From contig CANQXK010000015.1 in NCBI GenBank assembly GCA_947627715.1, forward strand, positions 1 through 55,529: a stretch of DNA of 55,529 nt. Direction: 5' to 3'. This document shows positions 7,530-17,800 of this stretch, one piece after another. The notes below the pieces were generated by a model. That model worked only from the letters and a program-made list of their open reading frames with translations. It was not told the origin of the DNA and made no database searches. Both the position numbers and the translations under genes were made by a program. The DNA is from an uncultured Oscillospiraceae bacterium (GTDB taxonomy: Bacteria; Bacillota; Clostridia; Oscillospirales; Oscillospiraceae). Numbering within the stretch: the first letter of the stretch is position 1; each line of letters starts with the position of its first letter.

Positions 7530-8285
7530 ATGGAACTAAGATATTTAGAATGGAATTTACACGCAAAAGGTGGGTATGAGTATAATCAAATTCCCGACTT
7601 CATTGTCCGCTATTTAAAGCCGGTGGACATTTTCGTTCTTGTTGAGTTTCGTCAGGCAGATAATTGGAATGAGTTTAAATTCAAATTAAGAGATTTTAAT
7701 TTGTACTGCTCACCATACGTTCCAAAAGGATACAATCAGATTTGCATAGGTATACGAAAATCCTTAGGCTATGAACTGTTGTCTGTTGTATCCTGTGATG
7801 TTTGTGATATGTCAAAACCGGAATTTTTGGATGTAGGCATTGAACTTGATGGTAAGGAAATAAGAATCGTTGGCACGCGAATTAAAACGAGAGGTTTAAG
7901 GAAACCTCAAGTCGAATATTTGAAAGAATATCTAAGGAACGTTGAACACTTTGTCTGCTTAGGAGATTATAATTCGGTACAAACAACGTTAAAGAACGAA
8001 TTTTCAATAATCGGTAATGTGTATGGTCCTCGTATAAGGAATGGCTATTATAGTTATGTACATAAATGCGGCGATCAACCTTGCTGCGGATTGGACTGGC
8101 TTGTTTCAAAAGGAATCAATCGCGTGTATAACGACTATTCGGATGAGAATCAGAGCCCAATAGCAACATATGATTGGAGTTTTGTTACTAAGCAAAATGG
8201 CTATGATAATAAAACTGAAAAGGATTATTTAAATATTGATGGATTGCCAGATCACGCAATATTAAAAGGGATGATTGAAATTTAA
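7530..8285 (+). CDS. Endonuclease/exonuclease/phosphatase (EEP) family protein
   Basis: This 251-residue protein carries the EEP metal-site motifs in order: N9 in LEWNLH, E39 in VLVEF, D146 and N148 in LGDYNS, D189 in GLDWL, and D241-H242 in LPDHA. It should therefore be a Mg-dependent phosphodiesterase; DNA, RNA or a small phosphoester are all possible substrates. There is no signal peptide. GGAGG lies just before the ATG at 7530; the longer frame from 7473 has none. The gene is AT-richer than its surroundings and sits exactly where the methyltransferase core of the MmeI-like gene should be, so it looks horizontally acquired. Confidence 0.8.
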   Translation: MELRYLEWNLHAKGGYEYNQIPDFIVRYLKPVDIFVLVEFRQADNWNEFKFKLRDFNLYCSPYVPKGYNQICIGIRKSLGYELLSVVSCDVCDMSKPEFLDVGIELDGKEIRIVGTRIKTRGLRKPQVEYLKEYLRNVEHFVCLGDYNSVQTTLKNEFSIIGNVYGPRIRNGYYSYVHKCGDQPCCGLDWLVSKGINRVYNDYSDENQSPIATYDWSFVTKQNGYDNKTEKDYLNIDGLPDHAILKGMIEI

Positions 8286-8295
8286 TTGCAGATCT

Positions 8296-8655
8296 GAAAG
8301 CAGTTAAACAATTTCGCCTTTCCGCCAAACAAACTTCTATGCAGAAGTTGGCGAATATTCCTACCCGCTTTCAAACAGAGAATATGCCCCAAGGCCATTA
8401 TATCATTAGCCCAGAAGTCTCATCCCAACGATGTCGTTATGTACCGATAGGATATATGGAAGGTCCTACTTTATGTATTAAAATCAGGCTAATGCGAATG
8501 CCCGTTTATATCATTTTGGCGTTTTGACATCTAAAGCCCATATGGCATGGATGAGATCGGTATGCGGTCGCCTTGAAATGCGGTATCATCATTCCATCAA
8601 TGTTGTCTACAACAACTTCCCCTGGCCCACCCTCACCGGCGTGCAAAGGGCCAAA
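8296..8655 (+). pseudogene. MmeI-like protein, C-terminal (target recognition) remnant
   Basis: Three frames together restore the end of an MmeI-like target recognition region. One gives DLKAVKQFRLSAKQTSMQKL, then SPEVSSQRCRYVPIGYM. A frameshift near 8480 leads to ANARLYHFGVLTSKAHMAWM, VCGRLEMRY and VYNNFPWPTL. Homology fades after about 8655. The normal last 60 or so residues are absent. It is the other half of the gene starting at 6255, split by the EEP gene. Confidence 0.8.
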
Positions 8656-8688
8656 TATGTAATATGCCGAAAGTTTTTTCCTGCTCTT

Positions 8689-8749
8689 AGAGAAAGCGCT
8701 TTATTAAAGCAGCGGATATTTCTGCGGACGTTTTTCGGCGCTTTTCTCT
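8689..8749. other. Structured intergenic element
   Basis: AGAGAAAGCGC at 8689-8699 pairs with GCGCTTTTCTCT at 8738-8749 with one bulge, enclosing a smaller helix. It could be a small RNA or a transcription end. Nothing else is visible between the remnant and the giant gene apart from the hairpin below. Confidence 0.3.
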
Positions 8750-8765
8750 GTGGAGATAGAAATGC

Positions 8766-8804
8766 GTGGCGGCAAGTCGTTGACTTGCCGCCACGGTTTT
8801 TGTT
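8766..8804 (+). terminator. Rho-independent terminator
   Basis: A 13-bp perfect stem (GTGGCGGCAAGTC with a GTT loop) is followed by GGTTTTTGTTTT on the plus strand, a strong intrinsic terminator for the plus-strand RM/EEP region. Confidence 0.8.
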
Positions 8805-8834
8805 TTCCCTTATAGACGGCCGAAATCGGGACGC

Positions 8835-11800
8835 TCACCTCTCCAGGGTGAGATACCGGGTGAAGACCGCCGCCATCTCGCAGCGTCTGGCGCTGCTCGC
8901 CGGGTCGAAGACGTTGCCGTCCCGGCCTTCGATGACGCCGTTTTCACTGCACCACGCTACCGCCTCATAGGCCCAGTCGCTCACCTTCCCGGCGTCGGCA
9001 AACGGCATCTGGAACATCCAGTCCCCGGTGAATCCGCCGCTGCCGAGCTTCTGCTCATAGCGGTAGAGCATGGCAGCCATCTGCTCGCGGGTGATGGGGT
9101 CGTTGGGGCCGAAGCAGGCCGCGCTGTACCCCTCCACGATGCCCTGGCTGTCCGCCCAGCGGACGGCCTCGGCGTACCACGTCCCGTCCTTCACATCCTT
9201 GTAGGTCATCTGGTGGTTGACGGCGCCGCCGCCCGCCAGATTCCACAGCACCATGACCATCTGCGCCCGGGTGACGGTGCCGTAGGGCGCAAAGGTGGTC
9301 CCGCCCATGCCCCGCATCAGTTCATGGGCGATGACGTAGTCCGTGAAGCGGTGGTACCACTCTCTCACGTCCAGGTCCGAGAATCGGAGGGACGGGCACT
9401 CACGGAAGCTTGCGTTCACCGTCACGCTTCTGCCCGGCATGATGAAGCTGTACGTCCCGTCGCCGTTGTCGGTGACGGGGATCTCCCGCCCCCTGCTGTC
9501 GGTGACAGTGAGTTCCCCCGCCTCATAGCCCTCGTCCGGCGTTACGGTCAGGGTGACCTTGGTGCCGGAAACGGCGCTGCGGCGGTTGGAGGTGACGGCG
9601 CCGTGGGATGTGTCGGCAACGGTGACCCTGCCGGAGGGATTTTGGGACCAGGTCAGCACATAGGTGGAATAGTACCTGGCATAGACCATGATGGCCGTGC
9701 CGTCCTTCACGATCTCGACGCGCTCGCCGTCCCTGTTGGCGCTGGTGGTGATGGCCTGTACCTCCTCCACCCCGTCGCCGTCCTCGTCATGGAAGCGGTA
9801 GACGGTGTAGCCGTCCTTGCCCTGGAGGTCCGCGGGCAGGTAGATGAGATTGGCGATGAGTACCTTGGAGTCGCCGATGTGCGTGACAGTTGTTTCCGCC
9901 GTACCGTCGGATTTCAATTCTGTCACCGTTTTGGTGAGGCTCATGTTCAGCACCATGCCGATGTTATCCGCGGATACCGGCACATCCTTGAGCTTATCCG
10001 TCATACCCTCGGCCGTGCTGTAGTCCTCAACCTTCATCATGAACTCCACTGTGCCGCCGTTCTCCTCTACCAGCTCCTTTTCATCGGCGTTGTAGAGTTC
10101 CGAAGCCTCTTCGTCCGTGATGATGGGGTCAAGATCGACCACCACCGAGCCGGACCCCGGCGCCACTTCCACCACTGTATTCAGCCGGTAGCCCGGAAGG
10201 GTATACGTCTCGCCCTCCACGTTCTTGTCGGTGATTTCCACCATGTAGGTCTTGACCACCCCGTTCCAGGTAAACACCAGGTTATAGGTGTTGGGGATGA
10301 GTCCGTCGAAGTGGAAGCTCCCGTCCTCTTCCGTGGTGGTAAGGCCAATCTGGTGCTCGCCCATCATCAGCGCCACGCTGACGTAGGGGATGGGGGATTC
10401 TGTGCTGTCTATCACCACCCCGGCGATGCTGAAGATCTCTTTCGTCCACCTGGCCTCAAAGGTCACATTGGAATAGGCCATGTAGAACTCCTCGTTGGGT
10501 TGATACAGCGCCCCGCCCCGGCTCCATCCGGCGAAGACATACCCCGCCGGCGCATTTTCCGGCGCCGGGGGCAGGGTGATCTCCTGGGTGGGGATGAGGC
10601 CCGTCATGGGATCGGGCACCTTGACATCGTTGAATCGGTTCCCCCGCTCGTCCCGGCCGGGATCGAAGGTGACGGTGTAGGTCGCCTGGTGGTCGTTTGC
10701 GGCGATGCGCAGAACGCCCACGTTATGGAAATCGCCGCCGGCGGTGCTGGCGTGGCGGAAGTTGGCGTTGGGGATCTGCACCCACACCTGATAGGTGCCG
10801 ATCTCGGTGGGATTGTCCACCACGGTCCCGTCCGACAGGCGGTACTGGATGTCAGCGGCGGTCACGCCCAGGTTACTCAGGGTGATTTTGGTCCCCGCGC
10901 CGGGATAGCCGTCGCCCACCACGGTGTCCGGGGCGTTGGTCACCTCGCCCCAGGCGGCGGTGAGGGTCACGTCCCGATCCTGTTCCTCATTCTCATGATA
11001 GAGCCACTCGTTGTTCGTCACCTCAAAGACCACCGGCGCGGGCTGGATGACCACCGCCGCGGTGGGGTTGGAGACGGTGTAGTTCCCGGCCTCGCTTCCG
11101 TAGAGGGTCACCGCCACGAGGTAATTGTTCGCGTCGGCAGAGTCGGTGACCGCAAAGGCCATCAGGTCCTCATGGAAAGTCGAGGGGTCCTTCAGGAATC
11201 CCTGCTTCTTCTCCTCATCGGGCTGTTCGTCAGCCAGGAAGGCGTTTTCCACCCGCACTGTGGGGTGCATCTTGTGGCCGTGGTAAACGAAGGTCAGGTT
11301 CTGCCAGGTGACCCGCACCTCATAGGGCTTTACCGTGACGGCGCCGATGCACAGCGTCCGCGTCTCCGGCTCCTCCCCCGCAAACATGAAGTTGTGGGCG
11401 TCCTCCGTCAGGGTCACCCAGATCTCATAGGTCCCGGCGGCTCGGAAGGTTTCGCCGGCGTCCTCGGTGACGGCGTTCCCGGCGGCGTCCTCCACCCGCT
11501 TATAGCTCACGGAGAACAGGCCGCCGCCCATTGAGACGCCGCCGTCCTGCCGGACGTTGGCCCGGTGCTCCAGGCTGTCATAGGTCATGGTCAGGGCAAA
11601 ATCGTTCCAGACAGCGGGGTCGGCGTCCCCGGCAATGACATAGCCGCCGGGGTTGGGATCCGTATTAGCCTCCGTTGTCCAGTCATGGACGGGCTTGACC
11701 TCGGCGCCGATAGCGAAGGTGACGGGCGCCTTACGGATGGTGTATTCCCGCGTGATGCCGCCGGGCAGCTTGTAGTTTTTGTTGCTGAGATCCGTGACCT

Positions 11801-14800
11801 TCGCCGTGTACGTCCCGGCATCCGTCTGGACGCCGTTCTCCCCCACGGTGAGGGCGCACTCGTCACCGGCAACAAGGCCCGTGGCCTCGGCGGTGATGGT
11901 GACATTTTTGCCGGTGTAATAGATCCCGTCCCATTCGGCGGTCGCATCTGTCTTCCCGTCTCCGGCGTTTGAGAAGTGCCAGACGACAGACAGCTCCTTC
12001 GGCGTCACCGTGGCTTGGGAGGGGGCGTTTGTGAGCGCGGTGGTGCTGAGTTCATAGTTGTCGCCCCAGTCGCCGTCCAGCGCGATCTCCGTGACGTTGA
12101 CGGGCTTGTTCTCCCCCGCGTCACGGGTCACGAACGCCACCTGCCCGTGGGCGGTGGGCGCTTCGTCAAGCACCGCGCCGGCGAGGACGATCTCCCCGTC
12201 CGCGCTTCCGTGGCTGTGGAGCGTCCCGTCATACTCTCCGCCGGGCACCTGATCCTCCGCCACGGAGGGCGTCAGCGTCTTTTTGTTCACCGTGACGGTC
12301 ACAGGGAAGATCACCGGCTGGTAGTTATCCCCGTCCTCCGGCGTGAAAACCACATTATACTCCGTCCCCGTGGTGGCGGCGGGGTGCTGCCCCGCCGTCT
12401 CCCAGGCGAAGGTTCCCGCTACAGGCTTCCCGTTGAGGGAGGCAGAGCCGCCTTTAAGAAGCCCATCTGTCAGCTCGTCGCCGTAGGTGAGCGTGGCGAC
12501 CGTGGGGGCGGTGATGTCCGGCTTTGCGGCGGTAACCGTGGCCGTGACAGTGCCGGAAGTCACTGTCTCCGAGGTGAGGGAGTGATCGCAGTGGGCTGTG
12601 ACCTCCACCTTGTAGACCCCGTTGTCGTCGAAGGAGTCGAGGGTGTAGGTGCCGCCGCCGGCGCCCTCGATCTTCACGCCGTCCTTGAACCATGCATAGG
12701 TGTAGGTGACGGTATCTGTCGCTGTATGGGAGGGCGCGGCGGTCAGGGTGATGACCGGCTCTCCGTTGTTGTACACGGCGGTATTTTTATCGGCGGTCAG
12801 GTTCACCGTGGGCGGATTCAGGGTCCACTTGGCGCTCAGGCACACATCGGCGGTGACGGTGGAACCGAAGTCATATGTCGCGCCGCCCTTTTCCCACTCC
12901 ACAAAGGTGTGCCCGGCGAGGGTGGGCTTGTCCGGCTCCACAGCGTTTCCGCCGCTGGCCACAAGCTGTTTGGCGGGATCTGCGGCGGCGCCGTTGCCGT
13001 CGAAGCTGACGGCGTATATCACCGCCGTCTGCGTCACAGTGAGGCCGGAATTTGACGTGGCGGTGAACACATACGTCCCCGCCGCCGTCACGGTGCAGGT
13101 ATCACCGGGGACGGTCTCGGTGGAGCCGTCCGGCTTTGTCACTGTCACCGTGCCGCCGGAGAGGCCGAAGTGGCTTTCGACGCTCAGGGTCTGCTCGGTT
13201 TTGTCCGGGTTGCCGGTCTTCCCGCCGCTGACGGTCAGCGTAGGCGTCTGCTTGTCCACACGGATGGCGGCGGACCAGCCGGCGGCCACGTTCCCGGCGT
13301 TGTCCACGGCCTCGTAATAGATGTAGAAGGTGCCGTTCTCCGTTTCGCCCACGGTCACGCTCCCGCCGGCGGTATCAAGCGGGGTAAGCTCTGCCGGCGC
13401 GGGGGCAGAATTGGTGGTCGTGATGGCGTACGCAAAGCTTGTTACGCCCGCGTGCTCATCTGACGAAGTGAGGCTGACGGACGGGGCCGCGCCGTACCAG
13501 CCGTCCTCGATGGTCCCCACCGTCACCGTGGGCGCGGCGCGGTCGATCTTAAAGGGGCCGGCGAAGCCTTCCTTGAAATTGGTGTCCCGCCCGGTAGTCT
13601 CCCAATCGCTGGGGGACTGGTCGCAGAACTTATAATAGACGTAGTACTCACCGGGCGTGGGCGTGGAGGCTTCATCAAGCGTCACCGTGTAATCGGTACC
13701 GCTAAATTCTATAAGGTCCGTGGGGTGGGCAGTGTCACTCATGATCTTATAATACGCCTTGCCCACGCCGCTTTGGGTGTCTCTCGCGGTGAAGGTGACG
13801 GTGGGCGTCCCCTTCGTCCAATCGGTGGAAATCAATGGTACGTCCACCGTGGGCGGTGTGACGTCGATGCAGTCAACATTAGCGGTGTCGGTGCTGATCC
13901 CGCCATAGTCCAGATCCTCCACCGTCACGGTGACGGAGCTGTTCTCCGTGACCCGAACCGTACCGTACTCCGTGTCCTCAAGCACGCTGCCATCGGGCAG
14001 AGTGACCTTGAAATGCCTGCCGGCAACGTTTGTAACCGTCCAAGTCAGGGTCACGCTGTCGTTGATCCACTTTGCGGGGACTTCGCCCAGCGCGATTATC
14101 GGCGCGTTGCCGTTCAGCGCGCTCTGGGCGATCACCGTATAGCTTGCAGGCGAGACGGCGGCGTAGGTGTGGCCCACCTTGTCCGTCACCCGGATATGCA
14201 GATATTTTGCGGTCTCCGCGCTCTCGGTGGCGGTGTAAGTGAGCGTGGCACTGCCGGAGGCAATGTCCGAAAGAGTCTGCCAGCTTCCCGGATCAGCGGC
14301 CGAATCCGTCCAGGCATATTCCACCCTGGCAACGCCGGATTCAGCGTCGGAGAAGGTGACGGGCAGGGCAATTCGGGTATAGACGCCCGCCTTGGGGGTG
14401 GCAGTGGACCCCTCCTCGGAGAGCGCCCCCACAGAGGCGGATGGGTCCTTGGTGTCGATGCGCTCCACCGTCACTGTCACCGTCTCCATGTCGTCGCCGC
14501 GCAGGAGGCGGAAAGTATAGGTGCCGTTTTCGGTGACTTTCACCGTGCCGCCGGTGGCGGGGGTGATCTTCGTCCAGCCGGAAACTCCCTCTCTGTGATA
14601 TTCAAGGGTCTCGCCGTTGGCCGCCGTTACGGTGATGTCCCGGCTGGTGGCCCAGCTTGTATTGTCGGTGGAGGCCGTCAGCGAAAGCGCGGGAGGGGTG
14701 GGATTTGTGGGATGCTCCGGGGTTCCGAAATCCACCACGGCCCATTGATAGGTGGATGCGCCCGTGTCCTCGTAGGACGCCAGCACATGGAGATACCACT

Positions 14801-17800
14801 TGCCGTTATTGCCGCTCCCCGGCTCCTGCCGGGTCGATAACGTCAGCCCGCCTTTTTTCGCGGCGGCAAGCTCCGCGGAGGTGGCGTCTACCCAGCCGGT
14901 GGCGGGCATCGTCTCGGAATTGGACCATACATACCGCATGGAGGTGGTAAATGTCTTGTTCTCATTCACCGTCACCGTCGCCTTGCCCACGCCGTCCGTG
15001 ACGCCATTGGAGGTAACGGTGATATTCGGCTGGTTGCCGTCCACCTTGGAGCTTGTGTTCATGCCGGAGGAGGCGCTGCTGGCGGTGCCGTTGGCGCTGC
15101 ACATATCCCTCACAAGGCCGATATTGTCTACGCTGGTGATAGACAGGTTCCCGCTGGCCCCGGCCTTCACCGTGCCGGTGAAGTAGAGCACGTTAGTGTC
15201 CGCGCCGCCAGAATAGGTGGCGTCGCCCCAGGTGGTATGTACCGTGATCTTGTTGAGATTCTCGTTCCCGGTGTTCGCAGCGTCCACGATCTCGTCAAAG
15301 ATCAGGGACACCACAAACTGATCCCCCACCTTGTAGGTGGAATCCGGCATGGGGGCGATGGCCAGAAGCTTGGGCTCCTTGCTGTCATAGTAGACGCTCT
15401 CCTGCTCGCAGGTGCCCAATTCCCATTTATCGGTCGAACTGCCGGTGGCCTGGATCCCCACTGTGATGGGGTCGGCGGAGATGGTAAACTGATAGACAAA
15501 GCCAAGGCCCATTTTGCTCTCTACGGGGTTTATGCTCTGGAAGTCGGTAATCTTTACGACATTCTCTGTGGTGCCCTTCGCCCTGGGAAGCCAAGTGCTC
15601 GTCCAACTCGTATGTTTTCCGCTGGGGTCTATTTCAAACTCAATGATCGCAATCTCGCTGCCCGAGGTGAAGCGCACCCACTCATAGCCGTCTGCCTCCT
15701 CGCGCACCTGCGCGTTCATGCGCATTTCATAGTAGTCGGCGGTCGCCTTCAGGTAGGTCAAATATTGTGTTTGTATGTAATTGCGCTGCATGGTAAAAAT
15801 ATCTTTAAACCCACTATGACTATCGTCGATTTTACTGCTTGAGCTATAAACGGTGTCCTTTTTCGCCACATAGCAATTCCTGTCCATCGTGTGCCCATTG
15901 TCCTTGCTCATGGTCCGGGAGGCGCGGGTGGTCGACCCCAGCGTGCCGCCGCCGGTGACCCGGTAGATCTCCACTGAGTAGGTGCGGTCGGCATTGGAGT
16001 AGGCCGTGGCGGTCTGGCCGTTGTATGCCGTGGCCACGCCCTTCTCCGTGATGGTGATGGTCTTCGTTGTCTCTCCCTGCCCGAACGTCAGCGCCCCGGC
16101 CTTATGGTCAAAGTGGGTGCCGCCCACCGCGGAGCCGTTGACGGTGCGGAAATAGACGGTCTGCTCGCCGTCGGTACCGCCGGTCCTGGTGACGGTGAAG
16201 GTACTGCCGCTGGTATAGGAAATGGTAAACGTCCCGTAATTGGCCGCACCGATGCCAAAGGTCATCTGCTCGCTGTAATAGGTCACGCCCCCGGCGATGG
16301 CGTAGGCGCGGGCATAGTAAGTCACGCCCTCGGTGATGTCCGGGGTCGTTTTGATCTCGCCGCCCGCCGTCGTCACAGCCGGGGTGGTCGCAAATTTGCC
16401 GTTGTTGAGGGCGGTAGTGGGGGCGGTCATGATGCCCCAGACAAGGCCCGTCTCGGTGATCGTGTCCTCGCCGGGGGAAGCGAGCTGTGCGGTCAGGGTC
16501 TTCGCATCGCTGTCGAAGGTAGGCGTTGTCAGCGCCAGAGCCGAGGCGGTGACGGTCACGGTGACCTGCTTTTCCGTCTTGTTCCCCGCCTTGTCCGTCA
16601 CCGTAACGGTGACCTGCCGCTCTCCGGCGATGTTGGTAGCGCCGTCCTCCATTGTCACTTCGACTTTGCACTCCTCCACCGGCTCGTTGTCGGTGATGGT
16701 CAGCGCCGGTTTCACCTTGTCGGCCACTTCCGCCTGGGTTGCGCCCAGCTTCACTTCCACCTGTTCATAGGTAAATTCCGGGGGCTGAGTGTCCCTCCAT
16801 TGGGCCGTCATAGTCAGAGAAGTTTTGAAAGAGCTTATCGCTCCCCCGCTCGCGTATGTATTTCCGTTCTGATCCTGCCACTGCGTAAACGCATACCCGG
16901 CGCGGGTGGGCGTGCCGGCGGCGAGGGTGACGCTGCTCCCCGGCCATTCATACTGCGTTGTGGGCAGGTTCATCACGCCGGACTTTCCGCCGTCCGAATA
17001 ATGGATCGCCGCAGGCCCCTGGAAGCTGGCGGTAATAGTTTTCCCGTCGTTATCTGTGATTTTGAATTTGACCACGCCCGTGGACGCGTCAGCGGAGACC
17101 GTGTAGCCGCTGGGGTCCAGGGTGACGGTCTTCCCGGTGTCATAGGTCAGGATAACGGTGTAGTCGGCGGAGCTGTTGGACCCCTGTTTTGTCACATCCT
17201 TCAGCTGCGCGCTCACGTCCTTCGCTTCAATCTCCGAGGTCTTGTAGGTATAGGCATAGTAGGCTCCGCAGTCCTGCGCGCCGCCTGCCCAGCAGAAGTA
17301 GCGGTACTCGGCCGGGGAGGTATCCGGCATCTTGTAAAGGCCGCCGTGCTTGCAGTAGTCAAAATCCCGGCCCTTCTGGATCACGTCCACATAGACCTCG
17401 ACCGTAGCCCCGGGGTATTTTTTTTGCATATACTTTATGGAGTTGTTTTCAGTCGTTGTCGCCTTGAGGATCGCGCCGGAACCCAGGGCGCTGACGGCGT
17501 CGCCCCCGTCGAATTGGTTGTTCAGGAAGGCGTAGTCCTCACCGGGCGAAAAGCTCTTTGTCTCCTCAAAACCGTGATAAATAAAGGCTGTGCCGCTGCC
17601 GTCAATATACTGCAGATTCACCGCTCCCGCCGAGATCGCGTCCATCATGGGCAGCTCATGCAGCCGTACCGGCCCCTCCATGGGGAGGGCCGCCAGAGCG
17701 CCGTCAATGCCCGCCCGGAGGGCGTCCATGAGGGCGGTGAAGGCGTCATCGGCTGTTCCGTCCTCCTCCGCAGCGGCAAGGACCTGCTCGTAATCCGCAA

